Shown one piece after another: positions 19,935 to 28,558 of a DNA stretch of 64,000 nt. The translations under genes were made by a program, and so were the position numbers. Under the pieces are notes generated by a model that saw nothing but the letters and a program-made list of their open reading frames with translations, made no database searches and was not told the origin of the DNA. Source of the DNA: Candidatus Aphodovivens avistercoris (GTDB taxonomy: Bacteria; Actinomycetota; Coriobacteriia; Coriobacteriales; Eggerthellaceae); contig DVIW01000008.1 of NCBI GenBank assembly GCA_018710945.1, forward strand, positions 1-64,000, in the 5' to 3' direction. Each line of letters opens with the position of its first letter. Position 1 is the first letter of the stretch.

Positions 19935-20864
19935 ATGGCAGTAGACCTTTCCCCCATCGACGAGAACCTGCTCGCCGAGATAGCCAGCATGCACGGCATG
20001 CCGAAGGGCGCGTTCAACATCCGCAAGGACGGCCAGCTGGTCGAGCGCCACTCGTCCGCCTTCATCGAGATCGCAACCAAGACCGACAACCCCGGCATCG
20101 ACATCCGCATCAAGGACGGCACGAAGGGCGAGACGGTGTACATCCCCGTCATCGTCACGAAGTCCGGCATCAAGGACGTCGTGTACAACACCTTCTACAT
20201 CGGCGACGACTGCGACGTGAAGATCGTCGCGGGCTGCGGCATCCACAACTGCGGCGACGAGGCGTCCGAGCACGACGGCATCCACAGCTTCCACATTGGC
20301 AAGAACAGCCGCGTGCGCTACGTCGAGAAGCACTACGGCGAAGGCGAGGGGACCGGCGAGCGCATCCTGAACCCTACCACCAACGTCTACCAGGCCGAAA
20401 ACTCCTTCTGCGAGATGGAGATGGTGCAGCTGCGCGGCGTCACCTCCACGGTGCGCGACACCAACGCCGAGCTTGCCACCGGCGCGAAGCTCGTGCTCAT
20501 CGAGAAGCTGCTGACGCACGGCTCGCAGGAGGCCGTTTCGAACATGAAGGTTGAGCTGAAGGGCGAAGGCTCCAGCGTGCAGGTGATCTCGCGCTCCGTG
20601 GCGCAGGACGACTCGGTGCAGGTGTTCAACCCGCTCGTGATCGGCGAGACGGCCTGCCAGGGCCACGTGCAGTGCGACGCCATCATCATGGGCAACGCCA
20701 AGGTGAAGGCCATCCCCGGCATCGAGGCCGCCAGCGAGGACGCGCAGCTCATCCACGAGGCCGCCATCGGCAAGATCGCCGGCGACCAGATCGTCAAGCT
20801 GATGACGCTGGGCCTGACCGAGGAAGAGGCCGAGAAGGAGATCATCGACGACTTCCTGAACTAG
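19935..20864 (+). CDS. SufB/SufD-like Fe-S scaffold protein (SMS-type SmsB)
   Basis: Scaffold subunit of 309 residues, clearly shorter than classical SufB (about 480) because the N-terminal region is reduced. The right-handed beta-helix core runs from about residue 45 to 260, with a Cys-containing stretch CGIHNCGDE, then SFHIGKNSRVRYVEKHYGEG. The C-terminal helices (IHEAAIGKIAGDQIVKLMTLGLTEEEAEKEIIDDFL) carry the SufC-binding and conserved Glu/Asp region. With SufC it should build [Fe-S] clusters. The sulfur donor is not encoded nearby. Confidence 0.92.
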   Translation: MAVDLSPIDENLLAEIASMHGMPKGAFNIRKDGQLVERHSSAFIEIATKTDNPGIDIRIKDGTKGETVYIPVIVTKSGIKDVVYNTFYIGDDCDVKIVAGCGIHNCGDEASEHDGIHSFHIGKNSRVRYVEKHYGEGEGTGERILNPTTNVYQAENSFCEMEMVQLRGVTSTVRDTNAELATGAKLVLIEKLLTHGSQEAVSNMKVELKGEGSSVQVISRSVAQDDSVQVFNPLVIGETACQGHVQCDAIIMGNAKVKAIPGIEAASEDAQLIHEAAIGKIAGDQIVKLMTLGLTEEEAEKEIIDDFLN

Positions 20865-20933
20865 AAGGTTTGCGCCGTTCTGGCGAGCGGTGCACCAGGC
20901 CGCCGCTGCGAAGCGGGACGAGGCCGACGCTTC

Positions 20934-20976
20934 AAGGCTCCGTGACGGGCAGCAGCCCTGCCGCGGAGCCTTTTCG
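20934..20976 (+). terminator. Terminator of the sufC-sufB unit
   Basis: Stem AAGGCTCCG / CGGAGCCTT around an inner GCAG hairpin, followed by TTTTCG, 70 nt after the stop. Confidence 0.85.
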
Positions 20977-21112
20977 TCATTCGCGCGCGACGCAGCCGTT
21001 CTCGCCGTCGACACGAACGGAATGGAAGGGCGGTTTTTGCGTTGGCGGCGAAAAGGGAGGCAGCAGAGGGGACGGCGAGCCCCTCCCCTTTTCCTGCCCT
21101 TCCCTTCAAAAC

Positions 21113-21151
21113 GACGGGAGGCGACCCCGCTTGGAGCCGCCTCCCGTTTCA
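21113..21151 (-). terminator. Terminator downstream of the amino-acid binding lipoprotein
   Basis: Stem ACGGGAGGCG / CGCCTCCCGT, read on the minus strand with CGTTTTG after it, 45 nt past the stop of the minus-strand lipoprotein gene. Between this and the sufB terminator (20977-21112) I see no gene. Confidence 0.6.
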
Positions 21152-21195
21152 TCTCGCTGCGATAGCCTAGGTTCGCAGGAACCAGGCGCTAGACG

Positions 21196-22164
21196 CTAGG
21201 CCAAATCGGATGGCGACAAGGCGTTCTCGCCCACGCCGCCCTCGCTGGCGGTGTCAGAGCCGCCCTCGGCGGCGTCGCCTTCATTGGCACCCTCTTCGCC
21301 TTCGGACCCTTCCTCGGACTCGGACGGGGTGGCGGTGGCGCCGGCGGTCAGGGGCACGCTGTCGAGGTTCCAGTCCTGGCCGAGCCACTTCTTGTTCAGG
21401 ATGTTCACCATGCCGCCGTCTTCCAGGGCGGACAGCGCGTCGGCGACGGCCTGCTTCAGCTCGGTGTTCGAGTCGAGCAAGGCGATGCAGTACCCGCTGG
21501 GCTGCTGCATCAGCGCCACGATGGTCGCCTGCGAACTCTCGCTGCCGCTTTGCGCGTAGACGCCGCGCACCGCATCGGCGGCCACGTAGGCGGCATCGCC
21601 CGACGCCATCGCCTCGAACGCCTCGGACAGCCCGCTCACGCGCTCAAGCGCCTCGGCGCCGAACTCGTTCTCGGCCATCCAGGAGCTCGTGGAGGAAGTC
21701 TGCACCGCGATGACGGGCGAGGAATCGGCGGTGGGCACCTGCGCGTTCGCATCGTCGGCGAACAGGGCCACGGCCGTCTGCAGGTACGGGTCGGACTCCC
21801 ACACCTCCTTCGAAGCGGAGCCTTCCTCGACGCCCAGCACCACGTCCACGTCGCCGTCTTCCAAGGCCTTGTCGAAGGTGGCGCCCACGTCCACCACTTC
21901 GACCTTCAAGCCCAGCTCGTCGGCGAGCGCGGCGGCCAGATCCACGTCGTAGCCCACCAGGTCGCCCGCGCTGTTGGTGCCTGCCAGCGGCGCTGCGGAG
22001 GAATCGACGCCCACGCGCAGCACGCCGTCCTGGCCGATGGCCGGCGAAGAAACCGTCGGCGTGGGCTCAGGTGGGCTGTAGGGCTCCTGCGACGAGCAAC
22101 CGGACAAAGCGCACACCGCCGCCGTCAGGGCGGCGCAGCACGCGGCAAGGGCTTTCAAACGCAT
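21196..22164 (-). CDS. Family 3 amino-acid/polar solute-binding lipoprotein
   Basis: Extracellular solute-binding protein of 322 residues. ATG 22164 follows GGAGGAACGAC. A Sec signal with lipobox ALSGC anchors it at Cys 22. The PBPb-type core has LRVGVDSSAAPLAG, GYDVDLAAALADELGLKVEVVD, and the C-terminal ALEDGGMVNILNKKWLG, all typical of polar amino acid binding proteins of ABC importers. A Glu/Gly/Ser-rich tail of about 45 residues follows. No permease or ATPase gene is adjacent, so it is an orphan binding protein here or a receptor-type sensor. Confidence 0.9.
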   Translation of the reverse strand: MRLKALAACCAALTAAVCALSGCSSQEPYSPPEPTPTVSSPAIGQDGVLRVGVDSSAAPLAGTNSAGDLVGYDVDLAAALADELGLKVEVVDVGATFDKALEDGDVDVVLGVEEGSASKEVWESDPYLQTAVALFADDANAQVPTADSSPVIAVQTSSTSSWMAENEFGAEALERVSGLSEAFEAMASGDAAYVAADAVRGVYAQSGSESSQATIVALMQQPSGYCIALLDSNTELKQAVADALSALEDGGMVNILNKKWLGQDWNLDSVPLTAGATATPSESEEGSEGEEGANEGDAAEGGSDTASEGGVGENALSPSDLA

Positions 22165-22340
22165 GTCGTTCCTCCATCTGCGCACAACGTTTCGCACGGC
22201 TCCTTCCGGCTGACCTAGTCTTTGCCCCCACACTCGCGCACTGGGGAGTGAGCGTTAACCCGTGCCCTCTCGCCCGCTGCGGCCGGATGCCGCCGATATC
22301 GACGGGCGGTGCGACTTACCTCTAGGACGCGCCATGATCG

Positions 22341-22430
22341 CCGCGCGGCGAGCGCGCGGCTTACGTGGATCCTTTCGACCGCGTCTGCCTTGGACTTGGG
22401 ATTCCTCCCGCAACTACAGACCCGAAAGGA
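22341..22430 (+). other. Nested inverted repeats in a 487-nt intergenic region
   Basis: Within the 22165-22651 spacer, TCCTTTCG (22370-22377) pairs with CGAAAGGA (22423-22430), GTCTG (22383-22387) with CAGAC (22417-22421) and GGGA (22398) with TCCC (22406), forming one interrupted stem. CCGCGCG/CGCGCGG (22341-22359) forms a hairpin just before. There is no T-run, so it is not a terminator. The element lies 222 nt upstream of comF and could equally be read from the minus strand. No riboswitch class was recognised; the rest of the spacer shows nothing. Confidence 0.4.
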
Positions 22431-22651
22431 GCACCAAACAGTGTAGCAGATCAGCGAAAAGGCCGAAAGCGCAGATGGGAAACGCCTGCGCCCGTTCTGC
22501 CGCGCAAGCTTCGCGCTGGAACGACGCCAGGTCCCGGCAACCCACAGGCGGCTTTCGCGGCGGAAGCGCGCAAGGAACGCGCTGGATGCGCGCAGGAAGC
22601 GGGCGGCGGGTGCGCAACCGCCCGGCAAGGTGGCGGCGCTACCCTTTTCGC

Positions 22652-23392
22652 ATGGCGACGATCATCGAAACGCTTAAGCAGTGCGCATCCATCGCGACGG
22701 AGGCGATGGCGGAGACCCTGTGGCCCACGCGCTGCGCGGTGTGCGATGCGCCCGGCCAGGTGCTCTGCGACGCGTGTCGGGCGCGCCTGCCCTATCTGGA
22801 CTGGTGGCGGGCCTGCCCGCGCTGCGGGGCCCCGTTCGGGCGCGTGCAGTGCACCGAGTGCAACGACGCGATGCTGCAGCTTATGGGACGGGCGCGCCTG
22901 CCGTTCGCCTCGTGCGCCAGCGCCACCGTCTACGAAGGAGCGCCCGCGCGCATCGTGCGGACGTACAAGGACCGCGGCGAGCGCCGTCTGGCGCGGGAGC
23001 TGGCATACGTCATGGCCGCCAGCCTGCCGCCGGCCTGGCGCGCGGAGCGTCCGGCCCTCGTGGCGGTGCCCGCCACCGGCAAGGCGCTCAGGGCGCGCGG
23101 CTTCGACCACATGGCCGATGTCGCCGCCGCGCTGTCGGAGCTGACGGGGCTTCCGCTGACGCAGCCGCTTGCGCGACCGCGCAGCATCGACCAGCGGAAT
23201 CTGGGAAGAAAGGAGCGCTTCGAGAACATGCGCGGGCGATTCGCCGTGCTGCCCGGCGCCACCGTGCCGCCGCGCATCCTGCTCGTCGACGACGTGCTGA
23301 CCACGGGGGCAACGCTGATGGAAGCCGCCGACGCGCTTCTGGCCGGAGGCGCGCAGCAAGTCCGCTGCATCACGTTCGCGCGCGTGTGGTAG
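22652..23392 (+). CDS. comF: ComF family phosphoribosyltransferase-like protein
   Basis: A 246-residue protein related to ComFC, the amidophosphoribosyltransferase-like factor used in DNA uptake and recombination. Four CxxC pairs in the N-terminal 70 residues (C28/C31, C39/C42, C55/C58, C67/C70) form zinc-ribbon sites. The PRPP-binding motif ILLVDDVLTTGAT lies near residue 210. The start at ATG 22652 has no strong ribosome binding site, so the exact N-terminus is not certain. No other competence genes are visible. Confidence 0.9.
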   Translation: MATIIETLKQCASIATEAMAETLWPTRCAVCDAPGQVLCDACRARLPYLDWWRACPRCGAPFGRVQCTECNDAMLQLMGRARLPFASCASATVYEGAPARIVRTYKDRGERRLARELAYVMAASLPPAWRAERPALVAVPATGKALRARGFDHMADVAAALSELTGLPLTQPLARPRSIDQRNLGRKERFENMRGRFAVLPGATVPPRILLVDDVLTTGATLMEAADALLAGGAQQVRCITFARVW

Positions 23393-23542
23393 CGCACGGG
23401 TGTGCAGGCAAGCGCGCAGACGGGCAGAGGCAACAAAGATGGAGTGGGAGCGAGGGCGAGCGCACAGACGAGCCGACGCGGCGTCGGCAGGCGAATAGAA
23501 ACATGGGCAGACACGTCGGTGCGCGGTTGCGCAGGCAGGCTT

Positions 23543-23602
23543 CGCAAGCCAGCCTACAGACTGCAGGCCCGCTTGCAGCCCGCAAGCCAATCTACAGGCT
23601 GC
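23543..23602. repeat. Two-copy 22-nt direct repeat at the 3' end of the glycosyltransferase gene
   Basis: Copies at 23543-23564 and 23581-23602, 38 nt apart, agree at 19 of 22 positions (CGCAAGCCA..CTACAG.CTGC). The second covers the stop codon of the glycosyltransferase gene, so the first looks like a duplicated gene end. Confidence 0.6.
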
Positions 23603-24911
23603 GGCGCTCCTGGGCGGCGGACTCGGCGAACTCCGACACGTCCACCGAGATGCTGTGCTTGATGGGCTTCCAGCTGCACTTCTTCACCAGCGCCACCAGG
23701 GCGATGGGAATGTAGGTGAGCATGAAGAACGGGAAGGTGAACATGTAGAGCACCTTCTTGCCCGTGGTGGAGCGGATGGAATCCCATTCCACGAAGGTGG
23801 TCAGCACGCCGAACATGAACATGAAGATGACGTAGTTCATCAGGCAGAAGCAGATGGAGCTGACCGAGGAGGCCACCATCACGCCCGTGGACATGACGCC
23901 CGCCGCCGCCATCGCGATGATGATGGCGTTGAACAGCACCGACACGATGGTCAGCAGCATGCCCGGCGCGATGGTCATCAGCATGTCGTAGCAGGCGAAG
24001 CGCGCGCCGCGCGGGTTGGTGAAGATGCCCTTCACCAGACGCCAGCCGTACTTGCCGAACACCTGGTAGAAGCCCTTCGCCCAGCGGAAGCGCTGGTTCC
24101 ACGAGTCGCGGAAGGTGATGGGCTGCTCGTCGTAGAGGATGGCCGTGGGGGTGTAGGCGATGCGCACGCCCTCCAGGATGCTGGCGGCCGAGAACTCGAT
24201 GTCCTCGGTCAGCAGGTGCCACTTCCAGCCGCCCGCCTTCTCGATGATGTCGGCGGCGATGAAGAAGCCCGTGCCGGAGATGGCGCAGCTAGTGTTCAGC
24301 GTCAGGCGCGCCTGGTTCAGGAACTTTGCCTCGCGCAGGAACCACACCGCGTAGCCGGCGGAGATCCAGTTGGAGCCGTAGTTCTTGGAGTTGCGGTAGC
24401 TGGTGGAGGCCTTCGCGCCCGCGTCGAAGGTCTTGTTCATCTCGCGGAAGTAGTTCACGTCCAGCACGTTGTCGGCGTCGAACACGAAGTAGGCCTCGTA
24501 GCCCTTGTCGGCGTACTGCGAGCGGATGACCGAGAAGCCGTAGTCCAGCGCGTAGCCCTTGCCCACCTGCTCGGTGTTGGTGCGCGGGAACACGATGGCG
24601 CCCGCGTCGCGCGCCACCTGGGCGGTGTTGTCGGTGCAGTTGTCGGCGATCACGAACACGTCGATGAGCTCGGCCGGGTAGTTCTGCACCTTGATGGAGT
24701 GGATGAGGTCGCCGATGACCGCGCTCTCGTTGCGCGCCGAGACGACGACGGCGAAGCGGTGGTTCTTCTTCGCCACGATCTCCTTGGGCTTGCGGGTCAG
24801 CACCACGAACACGTAGAACAGCTGGTAGGTGTAGCAGAGGGTGAACACCAGAAAAACGCTGAAATTGAAGATGTCGATGAACGAGATCTGCGAGAAGAAC
24901 TGATCGAGCAC
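23592..24911 (-). CDS. Processive family 2 glycosyltransferase, membrane-bound
   Basis: A 439-residue polysaccharide-synthase-like enzyme. GTG 24911 follows GGAGGAGTAAAG. One N-terminal membrane helix (about 14-38) precedes the GT-A domain: HRFAVVVSARNES, FVFDADN (DxD), LLTEDIEFS (TED) and QRFRWAKG (QxxRW), the hallmarks of processive enzymes such as cellulose, hyaluronan and poly-GlcNAc synthases. Three to four membrane helices follow. The acceptor is likely an extracellular polysaccharide, but no partner genes are nearby, so the product is unknown. Confidence 0.92.
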   Translation of the reverse strand: MLDQFFSQISFIDIFNFSVFLVFTLCYTYQLFYVFVVLTRKPKEIVAKKNHRFAVVVSARNESAVIGDLIHSIKVQNYPAELIDVFVIADNCTDNTAQVARDAGAIVFPRTNTEQVGKGYALDYGFSVIRSQYADKGYEAYFVFDADNVLDVNYFREMNKTFDAGAKASTSYRNSKNYGSNWISAGYAVWFLREAKFLNQARLTLNTSCAISGTGFFIAADIIEKAGGWKWHLLTEDIEFSAASILEGVRIAYTPTAILYDEQPITFRDSWNQRFRWAKGFYQVFGKYGWRLVKGIFTNPRGARFACYDMLMTIAPGMLLTIVSVLFNAIIIAMAAAGVMSTGVMVASSVSSICFCLMNYVIFMFMFGVLTTFVEWDSIRSTTGKKVLYMFTFPFFMLTYIPIALVALVKKCSWKPIKHSISVDVSEFAESAAQERRSL

Positions 24912-25015
24912 CTTTACTCCTCCATCCGCCCTACAGCATCGCCGGATGCGCCCGCGCGTCGTTGGGAGGCGCCCCGGCTTGCGCACGCCCTCCGTCCGCT
25001 GCGCAAACTTTCGAC

Positions 25016-25043
25016 AGTATAGCCCCCTCAACGCAAAAGTGAA
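25016..25043 (-). promoter_or_regulatory. Predicted promoter of the glycosyltransferase gene
   Basis: Minus-strand -35 TTCACT (25038-25043) and -10 TATACT (25016-25021), 16 nt apart, about 105 nt upstream of the start. Confidence 0.55.
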
Positions 25044-25235
25044 CGTCGCAGAGCCGAGCCGTTGCCAAAACTTGGGATTCCGCCGGGGAAAACACCCGTT
25101 TCGCCAAAGGTTCTGCACACGGCCTCCATAAAATGCAGAAGAGGATGCGCAGGCGTGGCGCACTTGGATGGCCTCAACAGCAAGGGGCTTCCAGACGAAA
25201 CTCCCGCCGGCAAACGAGTCCCTGACGAGCTCGGA

Positions 25236-25392
25236 CAACGAAAAAGCCCCTTTGGGCCGAACCTTGGTCCGCCCAAAGGAGCAAAAACGTCGTCAATCAC
25301 GTCGAAGCCGCAGCAAGATGTCTTGTTATCCCAGCCCAAACGCCAGTCAGTGAGGGCGCCGGAAACTTCCGCGGTTCGGCAGAACCGCGGAA
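25236..25392 (-). terminator. Double terminator region after ahcY
   Basis: Directly after the ahcY stop is a perfect 11-bp dyad TTCCGCGGTTC / GAACCGCGGAA (25367-25392) without a good T-run. Further on is a 12-bp stem GCTCCTTTGGGC / GCCCAAAGGGGC (one mismatch) followed by TTTTTCG on the minus strand (25236-25275). The second is a full intrinsic terminator. The remaining spacer to 24912 holds only the glycosyltransferase promoter. Confidence 0.75.
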
Positions 25393-25393
25393 C

Positions 25394-26650
25394 CTAGAAG
25401 TTCCAGGAGTTCATGTAGGCGATCTGCTCCTCGGTGAGCGTGTCGATCTCGATGCCGAGCGTCTCCAGCTTCACGCGCGCCACGCCGTCGTCGATGTCGG
25501 CGGGCACGTCGTACACCTTGCACTCCAGCTCGCCCTGGTGCTGGTAGAGGTACTCGGCCGCGAGCGCCTGGTTCGCGAAGCTCATGTCCATGACCGACGC
25601 GGGATGGCCCTCGGCGCAGGAGAGGTTCACGAGGCGCCCCTGCGCGAGCACGATGATCGTGCGGCCGTCGGGCAGCGTGTACTCCTCCACGAGCGGCTTG
25701 ATCTCCTCCTTCTTCACCGCGTGCTCCTCCAGCCAGCCGAGGTTGATCTCGGAGTCGAAGTGGCCGGAGTTGCAGAGGATCGCGCCGTCCTTCATGTTCT
25801 CGAACGCGGGGCCGTCGATGACCTTGCAGTCGCCTGTGACGGTAACCCACACGTCGGCGTAGCGCGCGGCCTCCTCGGCCTTCATCACGCGGTAGCCCTC
25901 CATGTGCGCCTCGAGCGCCTTGAGGGGGTCGACCTCGCACACGATGACGTCCATGCCCATGCCCTTCGCGCGCAGCGCCAGGCCGCTGCCGCAGTAGCCG
26001 TAGCCCGACACCACCATGGTGCGGCCGCACAGCAGGCGGTTCGTGGCGCGCACGATGCCGTCGAGCGTGCTCTGGCCCGTGCCGTAGTGGTTGTCGAAGC
26101 AGTGCTTGGTGTTCGCGTCGTTGATGTTGAACACGGGGTAGCGCAGCGAGCCCTCGCGCGCCATGGCGGCCAGGCGCACCACGCCGGTGGTGGTCTCCTC
26201 GGTGCCGCCGATCACGCCGGCCAGCTTGTCGGTGAACTTGGTGTGCAGCGCGGTGTCGAGGTCGGCGCCGTCATCCATGATGATCTGCGGGTTCGTGGCG
26301 CACACAGCGGCGATGTGCTGCTCGTAGGTCTCCATGTCCTCGCCGGTGATGGCGTGCACCTTGATGCCGAAGTCGCGCACGAGCGACGCGGCGGTGTCGT
26401 CCTGGGTGGACAGCGGGTTGGAAGCGCACAGCGTCACGTCCGCGCCGCCCGCCACGAGCACGCGCATGAGGTTCGCGGTCTCGGTGGTCACGTGCATGCA
26501 CGCGCCGATGCGCACGCCCTCAAGCGGCTTCTCGCGCTCGAAGCGCTCGCGGATCTTCGCGAGCACGGGCATGTCGCGGTCGGCCCACAGGATGCGGGCG
26601 AGGCCGGCATCGGCCAGGTTGATGTCTTTGATGTCGTAGCTCTCGGTCAT
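25394..26650 (-). CDS. ahcY: Adenosylhomocysteinase
   Basis: SAH hydrolase of 418 residues, splitting S-adenosylhomocysteine to adenosine and homocysteine with bound NAD. Substrate-site motifs are present ([32 protein letters not shown]), followed by the Rossmann domain [20 protein letters not shown], and the usual C-terminal region [16 protein letters not shown]. The C-terminus stops at NSWNF, lacking the PF-KPDHYRY tail of longer enzymes, as in archaeal and some anaerobe forms. It recycles SAH produced by methyltransferases. Confidence 0.96.
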   Translation of the reverse strand: MTESYDIKDINLADAGLARILWADRDMPVLAKIRERFEREKPLEGVRIGACMHVTTETANLMRVLVAGGADVTLCASNPLSTQDDTAASLVRDFGIKVHAITGEDMETYEQHIAAVCATNPQIIMDDGADLDTALHTKFTDKLAGVIGGTEETTTGVVRLAAMAREGSLRYPVFNINDANTKHCFDNHYGTGQSTLDGIVRATNRLLCGRTMVVSGYGYCGSGLALRAKGMGMDVIVCEVDPLKALEAHMEGYRVMKAEEAARYADVWVTVTGDCKVIDGPAFENMKDGAILCNSGHFDSEINLGWLEEHAVKKEEIKPLVEEYTLPDGRTIIVLAQGRLVNLSCAEGHPASVMDMSFANQALAAEYLYQHQGELECKVYDVPADIDDGVARVKLETLGIEIDTLTEEQIAYMNSWNF

Positions 26651-26955
26651 GTGCGCTCCATCGCTTCAAGGGACCCGGCGGGCCCCGCTCATCTTGCTTC
26701 GAGGACCGCGCGCCCGCGCTTTCGCGCCGAGACCGCGCAGCCCCGTCTTTCTGCGACTGCGAGCTTATCACACCCGCCGCCTCGCCCGCCCGCCCCCGCC
26801 CCGATCGCCACACAAACAGGCGAAGCCACACCGGCGGGGCGCAGTGTGGCGGCGCGGCAACGCGGCGGGGCAATGGAGCGTCGGGGCGATGCAGCGACGC
26901 GGCGGCAGGCGAGACGACGGCACAGAAGCAGTCCGGACGCCCCTCCCTTTCCGCG

Positions 26956-27014
26956 CATCGTCGTTCCTTTCGCGCGTAAAATGCGCCATCGAACGCGCGA
27001 AATGGACGAAGATG
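26956..27014 (+). repeat. Intergenic hairpin element, copy A
   Basis: Arms 26956-26977 and 26993-27014 (19 of 22 pairs) with a 15-nt loop. The core is CTTTCGCGCGT / ACGCGCGAAAT. Followed on the right by GTGTTCCC and preceded by the C/T-rich CCCCTCCCTTTCC. Confidence 0.85.
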
Positions 27015-27112
27015 TGTTCCCGGGGCTACCAATCGCGAACCAACAAGCGAGCGATCGCGAAACCGGCACGCAAGCACCCCTCCTCCCCTTCCCCACCCAT
27101 CCCCCATTCGCA

Positions 27113-27171
27113 CATCCTCGTCCCTTTCACGCGCCAAACGCGCCGCAAGACGCGCGAAAGGGATGACGATG
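27113..27171 (+). repeat. Intergenic hairpin element, copy B
   Basis: Arms 27113-27134 and 27150-27171 with a 15-nt loop. The core is CCCTTTCACGCG / CGCGCGAAAGGG. Right flank GCGTTCCCAGCGCCCAGCC; left flank is a long C-rich tract. Confidence 0.8.
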
Positions 27172-27446
27172 CGTTCCCAGCGCCCAGCCGAGCCACCAAC
27201 GACCAAAGACCCGCGAAAACGACACTCAAGCATGTCAGCGTGCATATCGGGCAGCACACGAACTCGCATGAAGCGGCGTTCCCACTGCGTGCGCCCCCGA
27301 AACGCGCCTGCCGAAAACCTTTCCGACCTGCAAGGATGTTGCGCAACATTCGCTCTCTTCCGCTTGTGCTTTCATAGCTTCAGCGCATGCTGCGCGCTCG
27401 GAAACGCGCCGCGCTGCTCAGAGAACCTCGAAAAAGGAGGAAACGT

Positions 27447-28229
27447 ATGAGAATCGCGAAAACGGCCAGTGCCACTGCGGCAACCCTGCTCATGACGGCA
27501 GCGCTTTTGGGCGCCGCTGGCTGCTCGGCCCCCGCTGCCCAGGACGGCGAGACCGCAGAGCCCGCCACCCAAGAGCAGACGACTGAAGAGGCGGAACCTT
27601 CGGCCTCGAGTGCATCCAAGATAACGGACACGTCTCTGCCTTTTGAAAGCGGCTACGAAGGAGAAGGGGCAATAGAGAACGTGCCCTCTTCCGAATTGAC
27701 CGATCTAGCTAGCTTCACGCTCCTGGGGGCAAGCTATTCTCTCCCCTGCGACATGGCCGCCTTCACTGAAAACGGGTGGGAAATAGACAGCAGCTCAGGA
27801 TACCAAGAGCTCGAGTCCATGACAGCGGCTCCGGGGCCCGTCATGGTTTGCGACAACGCTGGATTCGAGAAGGACGACCTGGGATTAACACTTCAGAGCG
27901 AGAACCGAACCGACTCCACTGTGCCATGGACAGAATTCACCGTCACGTCGGCAGAAGTATCGAACGCCAGCTCCGGTATTGACATCTCCGACTCTTTCTC
28001 CACCGCCAAGGGACTCAGCGTCGGCGACACCGTTCGCACCGCCATAGAACTGTATGGCGACCCCAGCTTCGTAGCTTGGAACAGCGATGGAACCAACATT
28101 TACTTCATGCAATGGGATTTCGATGCGGAATCCGGATCGGATTTCCTTTCCGTCACTTTGGAAGCGGGGATTTCCGACGAGGGCACCATCGATTCGATCA
28201 CTATTGACGCCGCAATCAAATCGTTCTAG
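27447..28229 (+). CDS. Lipoprotein of unknown function, lower GC
   Basis: A 260-residue protein with an excellent ribosome binding site (AAAAAGGAGG) before ATG 27447. The Sec signal peptide ends in lipobox GAAGC (Cys 26), then a Thr/Glu/Ala-rich spacer of about 40 residues. The rest is a compact domain with ASFTLLGASYSLPCDMAAFTENGW, a pattern seen in many Gram-positive lipoproteins with repeated structural units, and two Cys that could pair. Codon use is visibly less GC-rich than in its neighbours. Hairpin copies B and C flank it. Function unknown; surface-exposed. Confidence 0.85.
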   Translation: MRIAKTASATAATLLMTAALLGAAGCSAPAAQDGETAEPATQEQTTEEAEPSASSASKITDTSLPFESGYEGEGAIENVPSSELTDLASFTLLGASYSLPCDMAAFTENGWEIDSSSGYQELESMTAAPGPVMVCDNAGFEKDDLGLTLQSENRTDSTVPWTEFTVTSAEVSNASSGIDISDSFSTAKGLSVGDTVRTAIELYGDPSFVAWNSDGTNIYFMQWDFDAESGSDFLSVTLEAGISDEGTIDSITIDAAIKSF

Positions 28230-28347
28230 CCAGCGCATTCGACGCGCTTGAGCCTCTCTGCGCTTGCGGCGAATGCCAAATGGCTGTCTTCGCCGCAAGC
28301 GCTTCGTCTCTCTCTCCCTTCCCTACCCTCGCCTTTCCCCTTCCGCG

Positions 28348-28406
28348 CATCGTCGTCCCTTTCGCGTGCCAAAAGCACCCCCGGACGCGCGAAAAGGACG
28401 CGGATG
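28348..28406 (+). repeat. Intergenic hairpin element, copy C
   Basis: Arms 28348-28369 and 28385-28406, 15-nt loop. The left arm has TCGTCGTCCCTTTCGCGTG, the right ACGCGCGAAAAGGACGCG. Right flank CGTTTCTAGCGCCCAACCGA resembles that of copy B. It lies between the lipoprotein stop and the SixA-CHAD promoter; the rest of 28230-28490 shows nothing more. Confidence 0.82.
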
Positions 28407-28490
28407 CGTTTCTAGCGCCCAACCGAGCCTCCAAACGCAAGCGCCCCGCCCCATTCCCCATCGCTTCGGTAACGGGCTTGGCGCGAGGGG

Positions 28491-28518
28491 TTGCCAAACG
28501 GGCGACGCCCAGTACACT
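28491..28518 (+). promoter_or_regulatory. Predicted promoter of the SixA-CHAD gene
   Basis: -35 TTGCCA (28491-28496), 16-nt spacer, -10 TACACT (28513-28518), 40 nt before the start codon. Confidence 0.65.
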
Positions 28519-28558
28519 GGGGGAAACGCAGGACGCGGCTTATCGGGAGGCGGGCGCC

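Larger units (their letters stand above)
26651..27446. other. 796-nt intergenic region holding two hairpin elements
   Basis: No credible gene: frames crossing it have biased composition and no ribosome binding sites. It contains hairpin copies A (26956-27014) and B (27113-27171), C/T-rich tracts to the left of each, and a perfect 14-bp palindrome ATGTTGCGCAACAT at 27336-27349 ahead of the lipoprotein gene. Confidence 0.6.

Noticed and set aside
26649-27377. Plus-strand frame across hairpin copies A and B
   Set aside because: Translation is a Pro/Arg/Ser mixture with no start signal; it only reads through the repeats.
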